Source: CAZAGD01 sp964484485 (lineage in GTDB: Bacteria > Desulfobacterota > SM23-61). From it: a stretch of DNA of 7,791 nucleotides. Within the stretch, counting starts at the first letter, position 1, and every line of letters starts with the position of its first letter. The stretch spans positions 1-7,791 of the forward strand of contig CAZAGD010000057.1 of assembly GCA_964484485.1 (NCBI GenBank), given 5' to 3'. Positions 1-7,011 of the stretch are shown here, piece after piece. The translations under genes were made by a program, and so were the position numbers. Under the pieces are notes generated by a model. That model had not been told where the DNA came from and did no database searches. It saw only the letters and a list, made by a program, of their open reading frames with translations.

Positions 1-286
1 TGGAGAAAAAGAGGAAAGAACAGAATGGCATCGCATTGTGGCCTGGAGAGGGTTGGCCAAAATTTGTGGAGAATATTTGAGCAAAGGGAAACTCGTATAT
101 ATAGAAGGGCGGCTAAGGACGCGCTCTTGGGAAGATCGCGATGGAAACAAGCGGACAGTTACGGAAATAGAAGCCACTGACATGAGAATGTTAGGGAGCA
201 TAGGTGAACAAAAAGGCAAGGCCAAAGATTTGGAGGAAGAGTATACTCCCCCTCCTTTGAAAGAAGAGGATGATATTCCCTTTTAA
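1..286 (+). CDS. ssb: Single-stranded DNA-binding protein, 3' part (5' end outside window)
   Basis: C-terminal 94 residues of a bacterial SSB, which coats single-stranded DNA during replication, recombination and repair and recruits partner proteins. The open frame runs from position 2 with no start needed, so the gene begins upstream; the internal ATG at 38 is not the start. The first residues read GEKEERTEWHRIVAWRGLA, the conserved OB-fold segment (TEWHRIVAW), followed by a GEYLSKGKLVYIEGRLRTRSW strand-turn-strand stretch typical of the family. The chain ends in an acidic tip, EEDDIPF, the conserved partner-docking peptide, so the 3' end is intact. The linker between OB fold and tip is short (about 25 residues, with three consecutive prolines). 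The usual neighbours rpsF and rpsR are not downstream; a prenyl synthase gene follows instead and may overlap the ssb stop. Identification is very secure. Confidence 0.96.
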   Translation, partial: GEKEERTEWHRIVAWRGLAKICGEYLSKGKLVYIEGRLRTRSWEDRDGNKRTVTEIEATDMRMLGSIGEQKGKAKDLEEEYTPPPLKEEDDIPF

Positions 287-1289
287 ATCCTATTCCGTAT
301 GGGGGAACAAAACTTTGTCTATTGAACAAGTATTAAATTTGCTGAAAGAAGAGCTCCAAGCCGTCGAAAGGGAAATGTCCCAAAATATGCTCTCCGAGAT
401 TTCCATGATCCCGACGGTAAGTCGCTATCTCATCTCCAGTGGCGGCAAAAGGTTTCGCCCCATGCTCTTAATTCTCTGCGCTCGCCTTTGCGGGTACAAC
501 GGTCGCCGAGCTATCCCTCTGGCCAGTACTATAGAATTCATCCATACCGCCACCCTGCTTCATGACGACGTAGTTGACCGGGCTTTTGTCCGGCGAGGAA
601 TGGCTTCCGCCAACTATGTCTGGGGTGATGGAGCCAGTGTGTTGGTTGGTGATTTCCTCTTCACCAAATCTTTTTCTTTGATCGTGAAAGAAGGCAATTT
701 GCGTATCTTAGAAGTTATCTCCGCAGCTACCACGCGCATGGCTGAAGGGGAAGTCATGCAATTGGTAAAAATGGGTGACCCCCAAATAACCGAAGAAGAT
801 TATTTCTATGTAATTATCAATAAGACGGCGGTCTTGATTTCTGCCGCTTGTCAAGTCGGCGCTATTCTGGCCGCCGCCACGCCCGAAAGAGAAAAAGCTT
901 TAACAGATTTCGGTCTTAATTTGGGAGTTGCTTTTCAATTAGTGGACGACATTTTAGATTATTCAGCAGAAGCAGAGACGCTGGGCAAAAGTATAGGGCA
1001 AGACTTAAACGAAGGAAAGGTTACTTTACCTTTAATTTATATCTTAAAAACAGCTCCCCCCCATGAGAAACAATATATTTCGCAAATTATCCAAAATAAA
1101 AATCGCCCAGATTCAGATTTGGTTTATCTTTGGAGACTAATCCAAGAGCGGGGCGGATTAGACTATACCATCAAGATCGCTGAAAATTATGTGCATCAAG
1201 CCAAAAGCTTACTCTCCTCTTTTCCTTCTTCTCCCGAGAAAGAAGCGCTGCTTACTTTGGCTGATTATACTGTTCAGCGAAAAAAATAA
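270..1289 (+). CDS. Long-chain trans-polyprenyl diphosphate synthase (hepta/octaprenyl-type)
   Basis: Class I trans-isoprenyl diphosphate synthase. It extends an allylic diphosphate with isopentenyl diphosphate to make a long chain, usually the side chain of menaquinone or ubiquinone. Visible motifs, numbered from the ATG at 270: GGKRFRP (58-64, substrate diphosphate binding), first aspartate-rich motif DDVVD (99-103), second motif DDILD (226-230), then GKSIGQDLNEGKVTLPL (from 239). The fifth residue before the first motif is a small Ala (94), as in long-chain enzymes (family knowledge); exact chain length cannot be read. Length of 339 residues is normal. The start is uncertain. ATG 270 overlaps ssb by 17 bases and its GAGG-like purines abut the ATG with no spacing. 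An in-frame TTG at 315 has GGGGG at 301-305, nine bases upstream, and gives 325 residues starting near the family's usual N-terminal helix. It could be called IspB/HepT-like. Cytoplasmic; probably co-transcribed with ssb. Confidence 0.93.
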   Translation: MIFPFKSYSVWGNKTLSIEQVLNLLKEELQAVEREMSQNMLSEISMIPTVSRYLISSGGKRFRPMLLILCARLCGYNGRRAIPLASTIEFIHTATLLHDDVVDRAFVRRGMASANYVWGDGASVLVGDFLFTKSFSLIVKEGNLRILEVISAATTRMAEGEVMQLVKMGDPQITEEDYFYVIINKTAVLISAACQVGAILAAATPEREKALTDFGLNLGVAFQLVDDILDYSAEAETLGKSIGQDLNEGKVTLPLIYILKTAPPHEKQYISQIIQNKNRPDSDLVYLWRLIQERGGLDYTIKIAENYVHQAKSLLSSFPSSPEKEALLTLADYTVQRKK

Positions 1290-1322
1290 CGAACTTATTC
1301 TTAGGCATTAATCCGGCCCAGA

Positions 1323-2319
1323 TTACTTATCTACTTTGCTTTGCCAATCTCGGTAAGCGGGCAGCAGACCCAAGCCATCGGCCTGCCTTATTGCTCTGAG
1401 AACCGCCTGGGCAATAACTTCTTCGGCCATAAGGCCTACTGTATTAACATCCGCCATCTTTTCTCCACAAGAAAGGGCAAAGATCAAATCGCCATCTACT
1501 GTAGAATGGATGGGGGAAATAGTGCGTACAAATCCACTTTGGGCCATTTGCGCAACTTTTATGGCTTGTCTTTTGGTCAGCTTTACATTGGTAGCCACCA
1601 CACCTAAACTTGTATTTTGAAAGGCCGTTTCCCGCCTTGGTAATTTTAATCCTTCTCTGATCAATTTACTGGCATTTACAAAACGCTGGGGATTTTCTGG
1701 ATCACGCGCTCCAGCCAGAATTTTTCCCGCTCTTTGGGTCAAACACATCTCCAAAAGCATTTACTACCACTAAAGCACCCACAATTACCCCGTCGAGCAA
1801 ACATAGCGAAGCAGTACCTACACCTCCTTTAGTAGCCATTTTTATGCCCAAAAGTTTCCCCACGCTCGCTCCCGCTCCTACTCCTACGCTTCCCTCGGCT
1901 ACTTTCCCTGAATCACTCGCTAAGCATGCTTGGTAAGCCATCTCTTTATCTGGTCTTACCTGCCCGCTGCCCAAACCCAAATCATAAATAATTGCGGTAG
2001 GCACAATGGGAACTTTACCTGCCGAAGTTTGGTACCCGATATTCCTTTCTTCCAGATATTTCATGACCCCTCCGGAGGCATCCAAGCCAAAGGCGCTTCC
2101 TCCAGCCAGAAGAACCGCGTGAACTTCATCAACGGCATGAAAAGAATGCAATGAATCGATCTGCCTTGTGCCCGCCGCTGAACCCCGAATATCTACTCCT
2201 CCCAATGTTCCTGGGGGACATAAAATTACGGTGCATCCTGTAGCCGCCTGTAAGTCATGAGCATGCCCCACGCGAAACCCAGGAACATCAGTAATAGCGT
2301 TATGTATCTCTCTTTTCAT
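1323..2319 (-). pseudogene. P1-family (DmpA/BapA-type, S58) aminopeptidase, frameshifted
   Basis: Two minus-strand reading frames together make one P1-family peptidase, an N-terminal-nucleophile hydrolase that self-cleaves into two chains and removes N-terminal residues from peptides. The first frame (2319 down to 1702) carries NAITDVPGFRVGHA, GGSAFGLDASGGVMKYLEE, and VVNAFGDVFDPKSGK. The second (codons before 1760 down to 1323) continues with ILAGARDPENP, NTSLGVVATNV and the C-terminal VDGDLIFAL. The switch lies at 1721-1728, where the coding strand reads GGGAAAAA; removing one base there joins the frames into 331 residues, the normal family length. In the joined protein the likely self-cleavage site is Asn235|Thr236, matching the Asn-Thr site of ThnT (family knowledge). 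No in-frame stop other than that caused by the shift is seen, so this is either a recent mutation or a sequencing/assembly error. The start ATG at 2319 lacks a good Shine-Dalgarno site. The gene converges with the prenyl synthase, 33 bases away. Confidence 0.9.
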
Positions 2320-2533
2320 TTGCTTTAACTACTAACTCTTTTTTAACCCGAAGTCAACCATTCTCTTAGCATTTCCTGCCCACTTCAAATTTTTAAAAAC
2401 AGCAATAGTTGGATAAATTGTTAATAAAAATTTCATGAGGCCATAAATAGTTGAAATAAAGCCAGTAGGGGAAGCAGAATTTAGATAAGGTTCGTCACCG
2501 ATTCAAACTGAAGGCCAATGGAGATTATCCTTT

Positions 2534-2664
2534 CCCCTCTTTTGAGACTGTGTCATCATTGCGAGAAAGGGTTCGAGGCAGGCTAGAGGCAGGCCAACCT
2601 CTACTCCCTTCACCAAAATTTAGTTATTTATTAACAATGACAGAGGTTCTTTACTAAAGAGGGG
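2534..2664. repeat. Candidate miniature inverted-repeat element, 131 bp
   Basis: The ends are a perfect 9-base inverted repeat, cccctcttt (2534-2542) and aaagagggg (2656-2664). Inside it a second, imperfect pair follows: tgtcatcattg (2551-2561) against caatgaca (2635-2642). Further in, gaggcaggc occurs twice in tandem (2575-2583, 2586-2594), and tagagg/cctcta (2584-2589, 2598-2603) can form a 6-bp hairpin. The TGTCAT-ATTGCGAG wording resembles the TGTCATTGCGAG class of dispersed bacterial palindromes (from memory, not searched). No reading frame is inside. No clear target-site duplication was found at the edges, so mobility is inferred, not shown. Confidence 0.45.
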
Positions 2665-2869
2665 TGGGGAGGCTATAGATTGCCTAATGTTTATAAAATA
2701 AATTTTAAGAATTCCTTAAACTAACCGATGAAAATAATAGCCCAAAATTATATACTAAAAAGAATGGGTAATTTCTTAATTTTTATGCCCCTAATTTTGA
2801 AAAAAACTTAACAAGAGGGGTTAAAAGAAAATCAAAGGAGATCTCTAAAAATGTTTCTCGAGATGTAAT

Positions 2870-2952
2870 TCCGTCATTACTGCGGAAGCATGAAGCAGGG
2901 AGGAATCCCGTATTTTTAAGGCATTTCTGGACTCTCGCTGGCGCGAGAGGTA
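2870..2952. repeat. Degenerate dispersed palindromic repeat
   Basis: The stretch reads CCGTCATTactGCGGAAGC near 2871-2890, AATCCCGTATTTTTAAGGC near 2904-2922, then TTTCTGGACTCTCGC. This word order matches the widespread bacterial palindrome that begins GTCATTCCCGC, has GGAATCCAG, a TATTTTTAAGGCATTTCTGGA centre and a mirrored second arm (recalled, not searched). The arms here have diverged. The right half keeps a perfect 7-bp hairpin, ctctcgc (2932-2938) and gcgagag (2943-2949), with a 4-base loop. It is probably an old copy. No T-run follows the hairpin, so it is not a standard terminator. Confidence 0.45.
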
Positions 2953-3017
2953 CCAAAAAGTCGGTTTTGCAGAGATCGCCAAAGGCGCTGACCTTCTAAC
3001 AATTTTGATATTTCTGG

Positions 3018-3255
3018 CCAGCAGGAAACAGGCGGGAGGGAGAGAGGCGAAATTAAAATCGGCTGGGAAATGGCCATCCCTCTCTTATTCACCCTCTCTC
3101 CGCATAGAACGGCGGGGACATACTTGCCTATGCCAGATAGACTTAAATAATAGCTTCCTTCTTTTAAAATAAATGTCTATATCCCCGCCCGTCCCTACGA
3201 AAAATATGTGCCTCATTTTAATGAGGCTCTCTCCCTTCCGCCTGAATTAAGCTGG
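3018..3255. repeat. Long nested inverted repeat, 238 bp, upstream of glgP
   Basis: The outer arms are 18 bases with one mismatch: caggcgggagggagagag (3029-3046) against ctctctcccttccgcctg (3227-3244). The mismatch becomes a G-U pair in RNA, so all 18 positions can pair. After a symmetric 6-base gap on each side, ccagc (3018-3022) pairs with gctgg (3251-3255). Inside are ggcgggga/tccccgcc (3111-3118, 3182-3189), atagac/gtctat (3137-3142, 3175-3180) and a local hairpin cctcat/atgagg (3211-3216, 3221-3226). No reading frame lies within. The nested arms suggest a non-autonomous mobile repeat; a structured leader RNA is a weaker alternative because the best promoter candidate for glgP lies downstream of it. 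Nothing I know as a riboswitch is recognisable. Confidence 0.6.
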
Positions 3256-3292
3256 AATTTAAAAACTGATAGGCGGTCAGCCAAAGGCAATA

Positions 3293-3319
3293 TTGACAGA
3301 TATTTAAAAAAGGAATAAT
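3293..3319 (+). promoter_or_regulatory. Possible sigma-70-type promoter for glgP
   Basis: A perfect -35 hexamer TTGACA (3293-3298) is followed, after 15 bases, by AATAAT (3314-3319), which matches the -10 consensus at five of six places. The spacing is two bases shorter than ideal; at the ideal 17-base spacing the hexamer is the weaker TAATAA. Transcripts would carry a leader of about 55-60 bases before the glgP start. The region is AT-rich, so chance matches are likely. Confidence 0.35.
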
Positions 3320-3383
3320 AAATAGAAAATTTCTTATTTGAGCTCTATCTTTTTACAACTTTCCTTCGGGCAGGAGGCCTTTT

Positions 3384-5933
3384 ATGAAAGATATTATTGT
3401 TTATACCGTAGTTCCCACCCTTCCGGAACGGCTGCTCCCCTTAATGGAACTGGCTAAAAACCTTTGGTTCAGTTGGAACCTGGAGGCTATTGATCTATTT
3501 CGCTCCATCGACCAGCATCTTTGGGAAGAAACTAATCACAATCCCCTCGCTCTCTTGGGTCGCTTAAACCAAGACCGCCTGCAAGAGCTCTTAGGAGATG
3601 AAGGATTTCTCTCGGAAATGGACCGCATTTATGGAGATTTCAAAAGGTATACGGAAAAGGGTAAGCCTTATCATTTTGGCTTAGAAACTCCTTTTACTTT
3701 TACTGTCGCCTATTTTTCGGCCGAATATGGCCTCACTGATTGTTTGCCCATATATTCCGGGGGATTGGGCGTCTTGGCTGGTGATCACTTAAAATCGGCC
3801 AGCGATCTGCGCATTCCCATTGTAGGTGTAGGTTTATTTTATCAAAAGGGCTATTTTCGTCAGTACCTTAATGTTGATGGTTGGCAGCAAGAAACATATC
3901 CGGACAATGAATTTCATCTTTTACCCGCCACGCTGGAAAAAGACAATACAGGAAGTCCTTTAACGATTGAAGTACCCATTAAGGACCGCCAAGTAAAAGT
4001 CCATGTCTGGCGGATTGACGTGGGCCGAGTTCCCCTTTATATGCTGGATACTAATACCATAGCTAACCGAGATGAAGACCGTGATATTACTTCGGCGCTT
4101 TATGCCGGTGATCGAGAAATGAGGTTGAAACAGGAAATTGTCTTGGGCATTGGGGGCGTAAGAGTTTTAGATCGTTTGGGCTACCAACCGGCCGTATATC
4201 ATATGAATGAAGGCCACTGCTCTCTGGTCATTTTAGAAAGAATTCTTCTACTCATGAGCAAGCATCGCCTCTCCTTTGCCGAAGCCAGAGAAGCTGTATT
4301 TGCCAGCAGTGTTTTTACTACCCATACTCCCGTACCCGCGGGGATCGATATATTTGATCGCTCTTTAGTAGAAAACCTGCTGGGTAATTATCTCTGCTGC
4401 TCAGGGGTCCCTTTACCTGCTTTTTTTGAGCTGGGAGCCATAGACATTAAACCAAATGAGCCATTGAATATGGCTGTTTTGGCCTTGAAGAATTGTACAA
4501 AAGTTAATGGCGTAAGTGAGCTGCATAAAAAAGTTTCCCGCAAGATGTGGCAACAAATCTGGCCCGCTCTTCCCGAAATGGACATTCCTATTGAAAGCGT
4601 AACCAACGGGATTCACACTCCATCTTATATCTCCGATGATATGAGCCGCCTGTTCAATCGCTACTTAGGAAGGAAATGGTCCGAAGATCCAGATAATGTA
4701 AAAGTCTGGGAGCGGGTTAACCAAATACCTGACGCCGAATTATGGCGCGCTCACGAACGTCGCCGAGAAAGATTAGTTGCCTTTACCCGCCAAAGGCTTT
4801 ACGAACAGCTGGCCCGCAAAGGCGCTCCCCAGAGTGAACTCCAAGCGGCCAGTGAGGTATTAAATCCTGAAGCACTCACCATTGGTTTTGCGCGCCGCTT
4901 CGCTCTTTATAAAAGAGGAGATTTAATCTTCAAAGATCCAGCGCGGTTAGCCAAAATATTAAATGACCCGCAAAAACCCGTGCAGATCATTTTCGCGGGT
5001 AAAGCTCACCCTCAAGACCACGAAGGGAAGATGGTTATCAAAAATATCTTTCACTTTGCTCAACGCCCAGAATTCCGACACAAGGTAGCTTTTATAGAGG
5101 ACTATGATTTAAATGTAGCGCGCTATATGGTTCAAGGGTGTGATGTATGGTTAAATAACCCCCGGCGTCCCCTGGAAGCGTGCGGCACTAGTGGCATGAA
5201 AGCCGCAGCCAATGGAGCTTTGAATATGAGTGTGCTCGATGGTTGGTGGGCGGAAGGCTATCATCCTGACTTAGGTTGGGCCATTGGCTCAGGGGAAGAA
5301 TACGACGACTACGAATATCAAAATTTAGTAGAAAGTCAAGCTATTTATGATCTCCTAGAAAGGCATGTGGTTCCTCTCTTCTACGAACGGGGTAAAGATA
5401 ACCTTCCTCGCCATTGGATCAGAACTATGAAAAAATCCATGTCTACACTTACCGCTCGTTTCTGTGCTCACCGCATGCTTCAGGATTATACTCATCATTT
5501 TTACCTTCCTTTAGCCCTTAATTGGGAAAGAATAACCGCTAATGATTTTAAGGAAATCCGCTCTTTTGCGGCCTGGGCAGAACAACTGCGTAAAAACTGG
5601 CCCCAGATTAAGATTTTGGAAAAACAAGCCGAAACGAATCGAGTTATTGCTCTGGGCCATAAACTCAAAGTTAAAGTAAATACTTTTTTGGGGAAAATCT
5701 CCCCCCAAGACATTTCCGTAGAAATATACTATGGGCTAATCGATTCTAAGGCTGACTTCCTTGACCGAGATACTATGCCTCTCAAAGAATTTACCACCGC
5801 AGGCTCCTTGACTATCTTTAAGGGAGAAATTCCCTGCCCCCGCGTAGGCCGATTTGCTTTTAAAGTACGTATTCTTCCGGCGCATCCTTTGTTAGCGAAT
5901 CCCTACTCCCTCGGTCTTATTCTTTGGGGATAA
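3384..5933 (+). CDS. glgP: Alpha-glucan (glycogen/maltodextrin) phosphorylase, GT35
   Basis: PLP-dependent phosphorylase that releases glucose 1-phosphate from the non-reducing ends of alpha-1,4-glucan, in the cytoplasm. The 849 residues fit the ~850-residue bacterial branch (Thermotoga/mycobacterial type), not the E. coli MalP type. The order is: an N-terminal module with LAKNLWFSWN (about 24-33); YFSAEYG (110-116) and IYSGGLGVLAGDHLKSASDL (123-142); NEGHCS around His278; VTNGIHTP (406-413); RRFALYKR (504-511); AGKAHP around Lys540; and the cofactor site EACGTSGMKAAANGALN, with Lys606 the expected PLP lysine. A beta-rich C-terminal tail of roughly 120 residues, as in the long branch, follows. 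The start is firm: AGGAGG at 3372-3377 lies six bases before the ATG. All key motifs are present, so the enzyme should be active. apbE follows after seven bases, suggesting a shared transcript. No glycogen synthase or debranching enzyme is in the window. Confidence 0.97.
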   Translation: MKDIIVYTVVPTLPERLLPLMELAKNLWFSWNLEAIDLFRSIDQHLWEETNHNPLALLGRLNQDRLQELLGDEGFLSEMDRIYGDFKRYTEKGKPYHFGLETPFTFTVAYFSAEYGLTDCLPIYSGGLGVLAGDHLKSASDLRIPIVGVGLFYQKGYFRQYLNVDGWQQETYPDNEFHLLPATLEKDNTGSPLTIEVPIKDRQVKVHVWRIDVGRVPLYMLDTNTIANRDEDRDITSALYAGDREMRLKQEIVLGIGGVRVLDRLGYQPAVYHMNEGHCSLVILERILLLMSKHRLSFAEAREAVFASSVFTTHTPVPAGIDIFDRSLVENLLGNYLCCSGVPLPAFFELGAIDIKPNEPLNMAVLALKNCTKVNGVSELHKKVSRKMWQQIWPALPEMDIPIESVTNGIHTPSYISDDMSRLFNRYLGRKWSEDPDNVKVWERVNQIPDAELWRAHERRRERLVAFTRQRLYEQLARKGAPQSELQAASEVLNPEALTIGFARRFALYKRGDLIFKDPARLAKILNDPQKPVQIIFAGKAHPQDHEGKMVIKNIFHFAQRPEFRHKVAFIEDYDLNVARYMVQGCDVWLNNPRRPLEACGTSGMKAAANGALNMSVLDGWWAEGYHPDLGWAIGSGEEYDDYEYQNLVESQAIYDLLERHVVPLFYERGKDNLPRHWIRTMKKSMSTLTARFCAHRMLQDYTHHFYLPLALNWERITANDFKEIRSFAAWAEQLRKNWPQIKILEKQAETNRVIALGHKLKVKVNTFLGKISPQDISVEIYYGLIDSKADFLDRDTMPLKEFTTAGSLTIFKGEIPCPRVGRFAFKVRILPAHPLLANPYSLGLILWG

Positions 5934-5940
5934 ATTGCTT

Positions 5941-6984
5941 ATGTTCTTCCCCAATTTCTGGAAGAGAATTTTTTTGCCTCTTAAACTTTTACCTTTATTT
6001 TTTCTTTGGCTATCTATTGTTCTCCTTCCTTTGGCCATCGCCCAAAATAAAACCCCCATTATTTTCCAGCAAAGTCGGATAATCATGGGCACAAATGTTG
6101 AAATTATTATTTCCCATACTGAACCTCGCCAAGCCAAGATAGCCCTGGAAGAAGCATTTCAAGAGATAGAAAAGATCGACCGCTTAATGAGCAGTTACCG
6201 CGCCGATAGCGAAGTAAGCGAGTTAAATCGCCAGGCTGGCAAGAAGCCCTGTCGAGTTTCCTCGGATACCCTACGCGTTATGGAACGGGCCATTTATTTT
6301 GCTCATCTTTCCGGAGGAGCTTTTGATATCACCATTGCTCCTTTATTGCGCCTCTGGGATTTTAAACAGCAAAAAATCCCGGCGGCGGAGGAAATAAAGA
6401 AAGCTCTAAAAAAAGTTGGTTATCAAAAAATCAAGATTAAACCGGCTACTTCGGAAGTTTTTCTCCCCGCTCCAGGAATGGCTATTGATTTAGGAGCCAT
6501 TGCCAAAGGGTATGCCGTGGATCAAGCCTGCACTGCTTTGGCCAAAAGGGGCTTAGCCAATTATTTGGTAAATGCCGGGGGAGATTTAAAAACTCAGGGA
6601 TGGAAAGAAAAAGGACAACCTTGGATAATTGGTCTCCAACATCCCCGGCTAAAAGATAATTTAATAGCTAAGATTAACTTATCCGCTGCTGCTCTGGCTA
6701 CTTCTGGCGACTATGAAAAATTTTTTATTAAAAATGGAGAACGCTATCACCATCTGCTCGATCCGTTAACTGGCCAACCAGCCCGCCAATGTCAAAGTGT
6801 TACCGTAATGGCTCCTTCCGCGATGGATGCCGATGCCTTGGCCACCACCGTTTTTATTCTCGGAGCGGATCGGGGAATGGCTTTAATTGCCAAATTGCCC
6901 GCTATTCATGCTTTAATCATCGATCAGCGCGGACGAGTTTTATTATCACCCCATTGGCCGAAAGGGATTGTTCATCCTCCTTAA
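5941..6984 (+). CDS. apbE: FAD:protein FMN transferase (ApbE family), secreted
   Basis: ApbE transfers FMN from FAD to a Ser/Thr of a target protein, as in the NqrC/RnfG subunits of ion-pumping redox complexes, on the outer face of the cytoplasmic membrane. With the ATG at 5941 it has 347 residues. The N-terminus has basic residues then a hydrophobic segment (about 10-33) ending in AIA, so signal peptidase I could cut after Ala34; there is no lipobox cysteine, unlike many ApbE lipoproteins. Family motifs: MGTNVEI (49-55), SSYRADSEVSELN (84-96), SGGAFDIT (124-131), DLGAIAKGYAVD (183-194), NAGGDL (211-216), TSGDYE (254-259), HHLLDPLTGQPA (270-281) and DADALATT (296-303), where Asp298 and Thr302 are expected magnesium ligands. 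A TTG at 5935, one base after the glgP stop, is an alternative start that adds two residues; GGGGA at 5926-5930 could serve either. No flavinylation target is nearby. Confidence 0.95.
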   Translation: MFFPNFWKRIFLPLKLLPLFFLWLSIVLLPLAIAQNKTPIIFQQSRIIMGTNVEIIISHTEPRQAKIALEEAFQEIEKIDRLMSSYRADSEVSELNRQAGKKPCRVSSDTLRVMERAIYFAHLSGGAFDITIAPLLRLWDFKQQKIPAAEEIKKALKKVGYQKIKIKPATSEVFLPAPGMAIDLGAIAKGYAVDQACTALAKRGLANYLVNAGGDLKTQGWKEKGQPWIIGLQHPRLKDNLIAKINLSAAALATSGDYEKFFIKNGERYHHLLDPLTGQPARQCQSVTVMAPSAMDADALATTVFILGADRGMALIAKLPAIHALIIDQRGRVLLSPHWPKGIVHPP

Positions 6985-7011
6985 AAATTTCTTCTCCCGT
7001 AACTCAGAATG

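Larger units (their letters stand above)
2320..3383. other. Gene-free intergenic region with clustered palindromic structures
   Basis: About 1.06 kb between the divergently oriented peptidase and glgP starts. I find no protein-coding frame with family resemblance on either strand. The part next to the peptidase (2320-2530) and the part at 2680-2835 are AT-rich with no structure I can name. Between them and glgP lie three inverted-repeat structures (2534-2664, 2870-2952, 3018-3255), listed separately, and a possible promoter for glgP at 3293-3319. Repeated insertion of small non-autonomous elements would explain why this gap is so much longer than the others in the window, which are 64 bases or less. 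Confidence 0.7.

Noticed and set aside
1283..1304. Possible terminator for the peptidase gene (minus strand AATAA-GTTCG-TTATT followed by a T-run)
   Set aside because: The stem is only AT pairs and G-U, so it would be very weak, and it lies over the end of the prenyl synthase coding region. No GC-rich hairpin is present in the convergent gap.
1341..1607. Plus-strand open frame of 88 codons inside the peptidase gene
   Set aside because: It is antisense to the C-terminal half of the peptidase, shows no family resemblance and has no ribosome binding site; it is a shadow of the coding strand.
1930..2154. Plus-strand open frame of 74 codons opposite the peptidase N-terminal half
   Set aside because: Antisense to a clearly conserved protein and with low-complexity, unfamiliar residues.
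2329..2357. Minus-strand TTGACT (complement of 2352-2357) as a -35 box for the peptidase
   Set aside because: The hexamer at the right distance is TAGTAG, only three of six matches, and the resulting start site would fall almost on the initiation codon.
2561..2600. GGTTCGAGGC, resembling a tRNA T-loop
   Set aside because: The five bases on either side cannot pair as a T-stem and no acceptor, D or anticodon arm fits around it.
2656..2672. GGGG-T-GGGG-AGG run as a G-quadruplex
   Set aside because: Only two full G4 tracts and one GG are present, insufficient for a convincing quadruplex; it is better explained as the end of the inverted-repeat element.
2835..2868. AAGGAG ten bases before an ATG at 2851, hinting at a small gene
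   Set aside because: The frame encodes only five residues before a stop. The nearby 8-bp palindromes gagatctc and tctcgaga are short enough to occur by chance.
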